DNA from: Gentiana macrophylla
Lineage: Eukaryota > Streptophyta > Magnoliopsida > Gentianales > Gentianaceae
Direction: 5' to 3'
DNA: 64,000 nt
Assembly (NCBI GenBank): GCA_026214975.1
Contig: CM047813.1
Coordinates: 31,867,078-31,931,077, forward strand
The notes under the pieces are model-generated. The model had not been told where the DNA came from and made no database searches. It was given only the letters and a program-made list of their open reading frames with translations. Positions 22,835 through 34,005 of this stretch are shown here, one piece after another (positions within the stretch are counted from its first letter, which is position 1; the number at the start of each line of letters is the position of its first letter). The position numbers and the translations under genes are program-made.

Positions 22835-24659
22835 TGATGACGTGGTCAATCAGGTTATAAAATACTTGACCACCATAAACCAATACTAGCAAGAGGACTA
22901 GGCCCATCGTAGTATAGCTATAGTGAATCAAGGTCGATCCCACAGGGAACCAATTGTGGATCATCTTATATACAAACAATTAATTAAACATGTCAAGGAC
23001 ATAGAGGCGGTCTACGACCAACATAAGACAAGAAAAGTAAAGACACGACTCGACACAACGTAATTAACCTCCCCAATTATAGTCTTTATCGTTTGGACCT
23101 AGATAATTTATATAATAAACTGAACTTATTAACTGTCAATCCGCTTGTATCTATCTTAGATTGGCTACGGGAGTCATCCTCTTTAACTTGACTTAGCACC
23201 GGTTAGGTGGCTAGATCACTGTGATATTGTTACGTGACTTCGCCTTTTGGTGCCTCCATCTCATATAACTCACACGCTTACGACTCTAAGGATGCCGATA
23301 TTAATCGTACACCTCGTCTAGGCAACATTCCTATGGTTAGGCGTACTTATACTTCCTAAACGATCGCTCAAGCCCTCGTCCAACTAACAATTACCTTTTA
23401 GGTCTCATGCTAGTTTACGAACTACGTATAACTAGGTGACGTCAATTCCCTAATACAAAACCTACCTAGATCTCGCTGAAAGCCCCGGAAGATCATTCAT
23501 GAGCCAACCTAGGAGCCCTATATTGGTATTTCCTAATCGTACGCTAATTAAAACTGACGAGCAACGTAGCCGTGGCCATACCTACTGAGATAATAAATCC
23601 TACTAAGCTAAACCTACCATAAAGACGTGGCGGACTAACTAACAGACAAATAGGGGCTCGGTCGACCGAAAGCATAGACACTTTCGATCGACCGAATGAT
23701 TCCATTCGGTCACCCAAACGATTTCATCCCCAGATTACATCCTAGAATATATCTCTCGGTGTTTCATCATACGAGCATGATTAAACAAGAACTCAGAAAG
23801 AAATCATATATAAACTACTTAGATACGCATTAATTAAACCAAGCAGATTCATGAATAGGCGTTAAACATATGGCGTAGGTTATGGGATCCTCATAGACAA
23901 GGCTTCGCCACATCCCCTAACGTCATAGCCTAGATCTACATCATCTAGCTATGAATTAACTAACTCAAACGATAAAGCATAATTGGGAGGATTAATTACT
24001 TAAAATAAAAAAAGCAGAAAATAAAGGCTTACATAATTGCAGCCTTTAAATTCTTCGGAAACCTTCACATTATTCTACATTGTATCAAAGTTGTATTATG
24101 AATTGTAAGATTGAAGAAAGAATGAAGGATATGTTGGTGTGTATTACAATTCTCGTAGTCGCTTGCTTATATAGAGGTTTTTGCCGACTTAGGGTGGTTC
24201 TAGAAGATAGGCACGACAAAAGCCCTAAACCGCCCTAAAAAGTGACACTCGGTCAACCGAGAGCCGACACTCGGTCGATCAAGCACTAGGCTCGGTCGAC
24301 CGAACCTAAACTTGGCATATTTAACACGTTTTCTTCTAGCTTGTTCCCCATCGCACGCTTGCATGTTGATCCGATTAATCTCTCATTTAATGCTCCGATT
24401 TCCTTCCTTCCCCTATCTTGAGATAATTGATTGAATGACATTAATCCTCTCGATTTGTTGTGATCTCGCAAAATCAATAATTATCGCACAATAAATCGGC
24501 TTTTAATAATGAAAACGGCTAAATACCAAATATCATATTAATAATCACTTAACATTAAATAATAAATATAAACGAGTGATTTAATATGAAATATACATTA
24601 TTAATCTCGATTTAAGGTCAACGTTGATGACTTTTACGGGTATAATTTGACCGTCATCA
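22835..24659 (-). repeat. 5' LTR of element B, intact
   Basis: About 1825 bases, TGATGACG to CGTCATCA. Minus-strand order: U3 with CTCGGTCGACCGAG-type palindromes (24248-24304), TATA box CTCTATATAAGC (24166-24177), a second palindrome cluster (23655-23700), then U5 with GTGGGATCGACCTTGA. It also preserves the empty target of element A at about 23340. Confidence 0.9.
24166..24304 (-). promoter_or_regulatory. U3 promoter of element B: palindrome cluster and TATA box
   Basis: Three copies of CTCGGT(C/A)GACCGAG or close variants lie 70-135 bases upstream (minus strand) of a TATATAAG box. The 3' LTR has the same at 18287-18424. The core GTCGAC palindrome differs from that of A but occupies the same position. 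Confidence 0.55.
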
Positions 24660-24664
24660 CTTGG

Positions 24665-24808
24665 ACCTCCCATAATTGTGTTGATGGTGTTGATAGGACG
24701 GTTGTCGAGCTGCCAATCTAGGTTTGGTGGTCGGTCTCTTCTTATTTGGGGCTCGTCCTATCCACCCCGACCTTGGTTGTCGTTCCGACGTTTAAAGTCT
24801 TTGTGACC
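24665..24808 (-). other. element F gag-pro linker next to insertion B
   Basis: Follows the CTTGG duplication. Contains an Arg/Asn-rich linker in broken frames, as expected between Gag and protease. Confidence 0.4.
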
Positions 24809-26079
24809 TCATGGCTCGGGGTTCTGTGATCGGTCAACACCTTCATCCAGTCTTCTTTCCATTATAGCCGCATAAATGTCCCGAATCAAGTCCTTACAGC
24901 TCTCGGAATCATTCCCAAAATCCTTGTGGTAAGCGCAGTACTTACTTTGGCCTCTCATCTCTAGAGGGCCTATCATCGGTGGCGGAACCCTGGCCAACCC
25001 TTTCCTTTCCATGATAGCGAGAACCTGCTCGCGCAGCCTGTTAAGGGGAATACAATCCCGCTCTTGCAGAGCTCCTCTTTTCCCTAGCCGATCTGTGACT
25101 GGGGCCATCATCCGATTACTGACCGATTTCATTTTCCTGTCAGTTCAGTCATTTGTCTTTTCCTTATTTGACTCTCCTTTTTCTGATTCTCTCATCAAAC
25201 GGTTGGCTTCCTCACCCTGACAGTGTTTGTACGCAATCTCTTTGCATTCTTCTATAGACTTGAGGAGTTTGGTGTTATGTTTTGCATGCAACTGCCCTTC
25301 TCGTAGTCCTGCTATGAAGGATGCGATTAGAATATGGTCGTCTGCATCTTTCACTTGTACTGACTCCTCATTAAACCTCTTGATGCATTGAAGGAATGTT
25401 TCCTAATTCTTTTGCTTAACTGTGGGAATGTGTGTAGCATTCATTTGGAATGGTTTTGCCGTAATGAAAGCATTGATGAATGCCCTGCCCAGTGCTTCAA
25501 AACTGGAGATCGATCTTGGGGGAAGCTTTCTAAACCATTCTCGAGCTCTTCTTGTAAGCAGTGTTGGGAAAGCCTTACATCTCATTTCCTCCGGAGCGTT
25601 GTATAGACTCATCTGTGTCATATATTAAAAAAGGTGATGTGAGGGATCCTTAGATCCATCATACGAGTCTATCTTTGGAACTTTGAACTCCGCAGGTCGG
25701 GGATACGCCTAAATTTTAGCCGTGAAGGGTGATGTGAAGGAGAACTCATTGGGCTGTCTCCCCATGATTGCATCCAATTCTGACCTGGCCGCTTCTAGGG
25801 CTCGTATGTCCACAGGTTTCTTCCTCTGGTTTGAAGCGGATGAGTGGTCATCTGGCTTACTTCTCTTTGTGTTTTATCATAGGGAGTTGGAGTTTTTTCC
25901 GGTGCATGTTCCTCTTCTAAGTCCTGCACATCTGCTTGGAAGATGGCATGTTGGGTTTCTGGATCCATGGCCATCAACTAATCCACTAAAGCTTGCTGGG
26001 CAGTGTCAAAAGTGGCCTCCTCATTCTGCTGATTTTTTTCTTCAGCATCTACACCTACGGTTCCTCTGCCTCTATTATT
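24809..26079 (-). pseudogene. Gag of element F, main part
   Basis: Minus-strand frames in order: 25977-25795 (N-terminal part), 25621-25403 with MSLYNAPEEMRCKAFPTLL and REWFRKLPPRSISSFEALG, the Gag core typical of Tat-type gypsy elements; 25354-25145 (SFIAGLREGQL); and 25132-24809, with CAYHKDFGNDSESC in place of a zinc knuckle, as in Tat Gag. Several stops and shifts separate the frames, including in-frame TAG codons near the N terminus. Gag builds the cytoplasmic particle. Insertion C interrupts it after about 16 codons, and insertion B cuts it from the protease. Confidence 0.7.
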
Positions 26080-26084
26080 CTAGC

Positions 26085-27490
26085 TGATGAGAGACAGATT
26101 GTCACTCATTATCATGACATTTTATCCTTGTTTCCGATACACATTTGAGTATTATTGCACCAATTCGAGCAATTTTTTTTTTAGTTTCATCCAAATGTGT
26201 AGATAGTAATTATGATATAAAATATCATATTTTGATAGTTTTGTACCGGTTATAGCAACTGGAGCGTCGTGTTGGGTTTACACTTGGTATTTTTGTGTTG
26301 TATTGCAGGATTATAGGTTAGCCAAGACCCCGAGTGACGCCACGTGTTGAGATAAACACGTATTTTGATGGCTAGAAGAGTGTGCCGGAAGTTAACAAGT
26401 CAAACGGATCAATTGTCTTTTGTGTTTCTACCGTAGCAAACATTCAACGGACATTTGACCCACCTTATAGGAATTTTCTAGAGAAGACTTCTTCATGAGA
26501 GTTGTAGATTAATAAACGATCTTTCCAACGCATCTTGAATTACATCAATCGTAGCTCTACAGCTCAAGTTATGGCTATTTTACCGAGCTGCTGTGAAATC
26601 GGCGCACGCAAATTATTGTGGCGCGCGCCGAACGTCACTGTAGCTATTCAGAAAGTTTCACTCCAATATTTGTGCACACCAGACCTTTTGTGACGCATGC
26701 CATGCATCTGAAAAATTTATTTTCAGCCATATAAACCCCTTTTGGATCGAATTTATCAATTTTTTAACCCATTTCTTCTTCCCCAACTCCCCCTTTTCCT
26801 TGAAGGCACCAAACCCGCCCCAAGGGCTCTCCTAGCCGAATTTTAGTAAAATTAACTCTTGCTTTTGATTGTAATAATAAGGATTCTTAGCTACACTTCT
26901 ACTACTTTATTTGGAGTTTAACATACACTAGTGTTGATTCCATTGAAGTTTTGGAGTTGAATGAAGAACACCATTTTCGGGGTTTGCTTGTGATTGATAA
27001 TTCTTAATCTTTACTTTGATTCAAGTGTTCTTATGGTTATGAATGTTAAATTTGATATGTTGATGTTTGTAGTTATGAGTGGCTAGGTTAAACTAGCCAA
27101 GATGATGTTGTAGAATTAGTTTAATCTCTTATGTTGATTGGGAATGATTGTTTATGTCGTTAGTTTCAATTGTGATGAATCTTTTCCTACTTGCATTGTA
27201 TAGTTTGCTTGTATTGGAGTAATTAACTAATGCTTGCAGTTACACATTTAACGGAGACCAAAAAGGGATGTTAAGTGTAGGAAGAGGGTAGGAGAATCGG
27301 AAGGTAAAATCGACCTCTTGAGGCATTCGATTTCTTATCCGGGGATAGTTGACATTGTCATTGTATTCAAGTGCTTATCATACCAATTCATTAGGTTTAT
27401 GACACCTAGGCCAAGGAGGAGGTATAAAGTTGTTTCATACACTCATATGAGGGGAAACTACTTGCTTAGGAATGCACTGTTTCACACTTT
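26085..27490 (+). repeat. 5' LTR of element C, part 1
   Basis: Matches 42746-43480 except for about 665 bases (roughly 26135-26798) that the 3' LTR lacks. Contains a GC-rich inverted pair (26600-26631, CGGCGCACGC..GCGCGCGCCG) and TATA box CCATATAAACC (26726-26737). It breaks at TTCACACTTT, where the copia insertion begins. Confidence 0.85.
26600..26737 (+). promoter_or_regulatory. U3 promoter of element C
   Basis: An inverted GC-rich motif (CGGCGCACGC / GCGCGCGCCG) lies about 95-125 bases upstream of CCATATAAACC. The layout is the same as in A, B and D with a different sequence. The 3' LTR has lost this block. Confidence 0.5.
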
Positions 27491-27495
27491 GGAAC

Positions 27496-28950
27496 TGCTG
27501 GAGTTGCCAGAATCTGACTCCGACCTGAAAACCCAATTCGAATGAATCGAGTCGAGTCAGAACCCACACAGATTCATCTAGATCTTGATTATATCAATAT
27601 CTTTAGCGGAAGCATGAATTTTGCGATTTAATTAACTAATAAATGATTAATTAATGCCTTAAAGAAAAGGTTACGAGATTACCCAACCGACTATTAGATA
27701 CGGGGGTACCAACGATCCATCTCAGTGGTTTATTTTTCGCATTTGTTTTCTTATATGATTATTTATGTGATGTAACCATGTCATACCATGCATCATATTC
27801 ATGAATTCCACCCCTAACATATGCATACATGTAGATAATTAATTTTGGCATTAATTAGGCATGTATGAAGCGTAGTTAATTTAAATTAATTTAGGTAATT
27901 AATTAAATTAATTGAATAAACGGAATTTTATCGGGATATAAAATTCACATGATAAACTTAATTTGGGATTAAGAATCCTTCGGGGTTTAGATTGTATAGT
28001 GTCTACATAAATTAGAATTTTGATAATCGAAAATTGGAAAATCATAAAAAAAAATTGGACACTAACTAGACGGTATTTGAAACCGATAAGTTAGTGATTG
28101 TTTTTTCTTGATTTATTGTTTTTCGATTTATTGGAAAATTTCTAAAATCCGAAAAATTTTATCATGACACATTAGGAAAATAAAATTCTTTGTAAATTTT
28201 ATTTGTGTAGTGTCTACACATTAATCCATGAAATTGGAGGATCGTGGATATAGTAACACTAGTTTGACAGTATTTGGAACCGATGAACTAGTGGAAGGAT
28301 TATATTAAATATTCATGATCTATTGTTTTTGGATTATTTGAAAATTCTAAAATCCTAAAGAGACTACCTAATTTCAAAATAACGAGTGGGAGCGGGGAAG
28401 GTGACAACCGACCCCTCGGCCTCTACTATTGATGCAAGCACGTGAGGGACGGGTGACACCTCGAGACGCTTTGATTATGGCCCCCTGCGGATGGCCTTCA
28501 CCCCTATCAAAATTCAAGGCTTGGTCTCCGAAATGATAGGATTTTGGGTACTCGTCAAGTCACTGACCGACCCTGCGGCGGCATACTCGGGGCGTACTTT
28601 GAGATCTGAAATAGTAGGTCACACTCAAAAGGATATTTTATGGAAATATCTTGGCTGTAAAAGGAATGTAATCAACAGTTAAATAAAAGATGTCTGATTC
28701 TTAATTCTTTAATTGTTGAGAGAGATTGTCTCAATTTAATCGTCATTGTGCTGATACCGACCCTGCGGCGGCAATATGATGTGAGGTTAAATCCTTGGAA
28801 TGGTAGGATAAACTGCATGCATGACATCACGTTTATAATTCCTAAAATTTCTTATTTTGGTATATGATTTGATTTATATTTCTGTCATAATTTATTTTTG
28901 CAACTACATATCATCTAAAAGTATCTAAACTGCTAAACACAAAAAAAAAT
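27496..28950. other. left arm of the copia-type insertion
   Basis: No coding. It holds two diverged copies of a segment around GTGTCTACA and GTATTTGAAACCGAT (about 27990-28130 and 28205-28340), and two copies of CCGACCCTGCGGCGGCA (28570 and 28760). Neither LTR start nor primer site was recognised. Confidence 0.4.
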
Positions 28951-29358
28951 TGACTGATGATGACTTCGTAAAAGTGGAAAAGTAACAAGAATGTCCAACT
29001 CATAAATCAAGAATTCAATTAATTTTTCAGTGGAGGATTTCCCTCATAAGCCTTCAAACTTAAGTGACATTGATGAGAATATCACTGCTGTCACTTATGT
29101 TGAACGAGAGACAAAGCAAAATTATTTCAAAGATGACGAGAATGATTTGGTATCAATCTCACTAAGACATCCCACAGTTCACGAGTAGTGGCTGCTCAAA
29201 TGAACTGCTAGTTCACGGCCATTTCCTTTAAAGAAAGCCGAGAATGGGAAGGTAAATGTCTAAAAGTGTAAGTCATCTAAACTAAATAAGTTAAAGGGCT
29301 AAACCGAAATATTACTAAAAGAAAGCATAGGATAAGGAAAGTGATTTTGGATCACTAA
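28951..29358 (+). pseudogene. copia internal relic, left of solo LTR D
   Basis: Short open stretches (for example SDIDENITAVTYVERETKQN) with stops. The sequence continues after solo LTR D at 31055. Probably gag-pol remains, but no motif identifies the domain. Confidence 0.3.
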
Positions 29359-29363
29359 CTTAT

Positions 29364-31049
29364 TGATGTAAACTTTCCTATGGTTCCAATCTAACCGGCA
29401 GTGTACCGGGTCAAATTGTAGTCTAGTCTAGCGAACAAGGTCGTCTCCTAAGGGAATCGCAATATAAAGCGTGGTTAAAGACCAATTAGCTATTATTATT
29501 TTGATCTAAGTCGCAGTTTTAACATAGAAGTAATAGTTTTACGTCACTAATAAAATTAACAATTAATAAAGGTACTAACCAAGACAATTTCGTTGAACTA
29601 CAGTCTCTTTAGTTTCATGGATGTGATCAATCGACCTATTTAGGGTATCCAAATGTGTGGAACGGCGTACTCCTATTTTAACAATTTCCCCTCATACGAG
29701 TTTACAAAATTGTTCTATTCCTCCTCATTGGTTTAAGAGCCCTAAACCTAATGATTTTACATGATAAGTTCACGTGTACAAACTAGCTTATTCCCCGGAT
29801 AAGAAATTGAACTCCGATAACGGTCAACTTTACCTTCTGGTTTTTCTACCTCGTTCTCACACTCAATATCTCCGTTCGGTGTCCATTAATTGTGTGTGTG
29901 CCAATATTGGTTAATTACTCCAACAGGAGCTAGCAATTAATATAAGTAAAAAAAGTTTCAACACAATCGAAACTTAAAATATACATTACATAATCATCAT
30001 CCGATTACTAAAAGAGACCAAAATAGTTCAATTACATGCCTTGGCTAGTTACACGTCTAGCCACTCATTACTACGAATACTAACATATTCATTTTAGCAT
30101 TCATAATAATCAGATTTAACAATACAAAATAATACTAGAATGTTACCGGTTACAACCGTTGAATTAGTATAAGGACAGCTTGCTTTCGTATCCGGTGATC
30201 ATCAATTGAGTTTGCACCAAAAGCCTAACTTCTTCTTATCAACTATCCACAAAATGATGCCAAACATTCTAAGTACTAATTATGATAAAAAAAAATAGCT
30301 AATGTGAAGTTACTAATTTTTTTTTGGCTATATAAGCCTTGTTGGTGTTGCCTGCAAGGTAGGAAAAAGAGGTGGCCAAAATTTTCCTCTCTTGTGATAT
30401 GCAAAAAATATATATAGAAACGTCTCTGCATGTGAATAGTAGATTGGAAAAATAATTGAAGGACCCATTCCCGGTCTGCGCTGGTACCTAACCAGTCCGC
30501 GCTGGACCAACTGCCTTTCAGAGTCAATAAATGCCCATCAAATTTCCAAATCTGATAAATCTTAATATTCCGGCGTAAACCAGGATTATACTGGTTTGCG
30601 CCGGATCACATCAGTAACTGACTGTCAGGTTCATTAAATGCTCGATTGGGTAAATCTTTGGTTTCCGGAGTAGACCGGGATTCTTCCGTTTTACTCCGGG
30701 TTTTAGTCAGTTCCAATAATTCTAAATCTTGGCCGAATCTTTGGGGAAATAATAAGATTTTGATAACTATAATTCTGATTTGTCGGGCTTTATGTCACGA
30801 CTTCAAGATTTTACTGCGTGGTACCTGTACAAAACAAAACGAGAAAAGATCACGGGTAAATCTAATAATTAAATTAGGCTGATAAGCCTCAAAATATGTC
30901 AAAATGATGAGATTTTATTATATCTTCTATATATAAAAAGTTAAACGTACTATCATAATATTTACTATAATTGAAACGAAAATATAACAAAAACTAAAGA
31001 AATGGGACTTAAAATATAGCAAAATACACCATCCGGTTGACATACATCA
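29364..31049 (-). mobile_element. solo LTR D, inserted in the copia relic
   Basis: Starts TGATGTAAAC, ends ATACATCA (inverted ends TGATGTA/TACATCA), flanked by a perfect CTTAT duplication (29359-29363 and 31050-31054). The left part matches the U5 end of element C in reverse (AACCGGCAGTGTACCGGGTC), so it is a minus-oriented LTR of the same broad family. About 1686 bases. No internal region, hence formed by LTR-LTR recombination. Confidence 0.85.
30326..30699 (-). promoter_or_regulatory. U3 of solo LTR D: TATA box and inverted-repeat motifs
   Basis: TATA box GGCTATATAAGCC at 30326-30338. Upstream on the minus strand are three inverted pairs: about 30472-30510 (GCGCTGG-type), 30570-30604 (CGGCGTAAACCAG with CTGGTTTGCGCCG) and 30665-30698 (CCGGAGTA with TACTCCGG). 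Confidence 0.5.
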
Positions 31050-31054
31050 CTTAT

Positions 31055-33389
31055 GAATCCTTAGAGACTTTCTTAAACGAGTAACTTGACTCGGAAGCTA
31101 AAGTTCTTTTGTAAGAACAAGGTAGCTGGGCATTCATGATGAAGAGTAGACAACGGGTAGTTATTTCAGCTAAAATAGTGGGAGTGATATAAGGAAACAA
31201 ATTTCGGATTTTAGTCCTTGAATATCGTAGAAATTTAATTTCTGTTTTTCAGATTCGTTGGAACGAATGGATTCACTTTCAAATCGATAATATAGTTGCC
31301 TTAAAAAAAGTGAATATGACATTTGTATACGATTCCGAGACTCGGACTTTCGTTCGATAGAGTCGGAACCACTTAGTAATGCTGAAAAGGTACATATCAC
31401 GCGTCAAAAACTATTAAGGCAAATGGTTTCCGTATTAAGATAAATGATTCTTTAGCATCTATTAATTAGTGCATATATCCTAAAGATAAGATCTGACGAC
31501 TGGCTATGGGCGATTCCTATCTCCCAGTCAAAGAACACTATCTCAAAAGAAAAATGGCTAAGTAACCTTCAATTAGTGAAAGGTAATAGAGCTGAAGAAG
31601 TATCACAACTTGTTCCTATTGACCTTCGGGGTCTTATGAAGGATACAAGCTAGTGGGAGCTTTTGAGTAATAGACATTTTGTCTAATGACTACTCGAAAC
31701 GCCGATTAGTTTATCTAAATATTTGGAGGAATCTCTGATATTACCAGAGAAATGAGTATTCCATGCTCAGATATAAATTTGTAGCATAGTTTCAAAGATC
31801 GATGCTCGATCGCCTCCGAGTGAAACGATTTCACTAAAAGGACAAACCATGTATTGTCTTGTATAATCATTGATATTTTACGATACACTGCTTAACTCAA
31901 TTAAGATCTTGATTGCAAAATAATCCGTTTACATTGTTATGTAATACCAAGAAGCCTACATAAAAGATGCTTATGAATTTGTGGATAAGGAGTGAAGTAA
32001 ATTTACTCCACTTCCGTAAATAGAGGCATTCAGCATTTATGCTTGAAGGTAGGACTGGAGATTTTTGCATACACGTTCTGATGGTGACTGTTCGTGAAAT
32101 ATCTTAATAGAATGAGTAAAGGTTGGTTATAAGATTCTTAAGATTGGAAAGTGACGGTTGTACTGTCACAGCTTTTCTGAAATGAAGTTTAAATAACAAC
32201 CTTAGACCTTGAAGTACAGTTACTCAAGGAATTTCTATTTGATTTAATCAGACCACATCCAACATTAGTTGTTGGGAATAATGCTGATAAATACTACTGA
32301 ACCAGATCAGAATATCAATCCACCCAAATGCAATGGGAGTATGGTTTATCCATTGACTCACTGTGATTATGCAAACTTTACAGTCTGCTGGGGGTGATTG
32401 ATAACCTATGGTCTTCTAGAAGGACTGTATAGGATTCTGACAAAAGAAGGTTGGGTTAAAGCCGTAAACCTGTAAGTGTAGTTTTGGTACTTCATGTCTA
32501 TTCACACTCTTGTAGAACCACCGGAGTATCTCAGGCCCAGTGGGAGTAATTGGACCTACGTGAAAAAGAGTCAAATGAATGTGAAAGTTTATCTTTCAAA
32601 GCAAAGCCAAGTGGTCTGGGGGTAATTCCCTGAGAAGTAGAGAGTTAACCAGGGGTGATGCCCTAAAAACTCTCTCACCATTCAGCCTTGCTTGGCTCCC
32701 TGGAAAGTAGAAAGATTAACAGGGGTGATGCCCTGAAACTTTCTTGCCGTACAACAGAGCTTGAATTCATTCGGAACAGAAAGGTTTTAGCTCAAATCCA
32801 ATGGCAGATTGACTGCCTTTGCTTATATTCATTGGTGGATTTAAGTAAACCTTCAGGTCATTAAAATTCACATGTTTTGAAATGTGTGGGCTTGACCAGA
32901 ATATTGATGAGTCTTTTGTAGACCAGAGAATCAATATTGGTTAAAGTAGTGAATATTAGCGTTCACAAAGATGACACTGCAACGGTTGGGAACAACTTGA
33001 GTGTGTTATCGGAAGTCAGAAACTGACGAGCCAAAGCTTCTCTAAATTAGAGAAGTGTACTATATTCTTAGAAATCGATTCGGTCGAATTCATGAGAACA
33101 AGTTGTTGGCAGTGTCCCATCCATCTTATTGTTTAAGATGATAATGCATTCTCATATGCAATATTCAATGAGAGGTTTCCTACCCAACCCCTCACGGAAT
33201 AATTCTTTCAATCTTCGGATATAGAGAAAATGGGATAGATTCTCTTTTGGATAGAGAAAGTCAGATTATTGAAATCAATTAAAGTCGAATCTTGGATTCG
33301 ACCAATGATAGTAGTATAGTACATCCTCAAGTGTCTTAGGAGAACGAGGAATAATATGCGTGTATATTCAGGTACAAACTTGAGTATTG
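31055..33389 (+). pseudogene. copia gag-pol relic, unresolved part
   Basis: Continues the copia internal region after the CTTAT duplication. Many stops and shifts, with no frame over about 80 codons. Contains a duplicated segment with CAGGGGTGATGCCCT (32650-32672 and 32715-32737). Domains could not be placed with confidence. Confidence 0.4.
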
Positions 33390-33860
33390 TTGACTACATT
33401 GATTCTGACTTTCAGTCAGATTAAGGATGATCGTTAGTCGACCTCGGGCTTAGTGTTTACCCTTAGTGATAGGGCTATAGTCTGGAGCAATCCAGCACCG
33501 CCAATTCGTCTTTGTAAGTCTAATACATAGCGGATTTTGGAGCGGCTGAATAGGCGATATGGCTCAAAAGGTTCCTTGCTGATATGCGAGTAATTCCAGG
33601 TCTGAGTCAGCCGATATCACTTCACTGTGAAAAAATTGGAGAGGTAGCTTATGCAAAGGATCTTTGCAATCACAAGAGGTCAAAAGCATATTTTACCACC
33701 TGATCAGACAGGCCGTGCATAAAGGCGACGTTTCGGTCCTAAAGATCACCTCAAAACCTACAACCTAGATGATCAGTTTACCAAGTTACGTGACATTTAA
33801 TGTCACTGATAAGTGCTTGGCGGGTTTGAAATTGGGAGATATGTCTCATCTGCTTTAGAG
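33390..33860 (+). pseudogene. copia RNase H relic
   Basis: Across three frames the end of a Ty1/copia polyprotein can be followed: DSDFQS near 33403, FTL..RAIVWS near 33470, AKDLCNHKRSKAYF near 33650-33690 (the conserved RSKHI segment) and a QFTKLRD remnant near 33780. RNase H normally removes the RNA strand during reverse transcription. Stops and frameshifts make this dead. Confidence 0.55.
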
Positions 33861-34005
33861 CAAGTGGGAGAATGTTGTGGATAGAAAGAATAAGGGTGTG
33901 ATGCTCTAAAAACAATTGTTTCTTGTCTTTACGGGCAAGTGGGAGATTGTTAGATGTAGTGCCCGAAAGACAATTGTTGCTTGTCTATACGGGCAAGTGG
34001 GAGAT
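33861..34005 (+). repeat. three repeats of the copia polypurine tract and LTR start
   Basis: GCAAGTGGGAGA(A/T)TGTT occurs at 33860, 33935 and 33993. The second and third are each followed by LTR-start-like sequence (GTAGTGCCCGAAAGACAATT and GTAGCGCCTGAAAGACAATT). The spacings are 75 and 58 bases. Confidence 0.75.

Larger units (their letters stand above)
7201..24659 (-). mobile_element. element B: non-coding LTR retrotransposon (LARD-like) inserted in F
   Basis: Starts TGATGACG and ends CCGTCATCA, flanked by the perfect 5-base duplication CTTGG (7196-7200 and 24660-24664). In minus order: 5' LTR 24659-22835, spacer AGTTTT, tRNA-Asp primer site, internal region 22834-18782, polypurine tract next to the 3' LTR, and a 3' LTR split by element A. 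The roughly 4-kb internal region shows no Gag, protease or polymerase. Length without A is about 7.7 kb. It must have moved with proteins from another element. The pairs of PBS, PPT and TSD make the structure secure. Confidence 0.85.
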
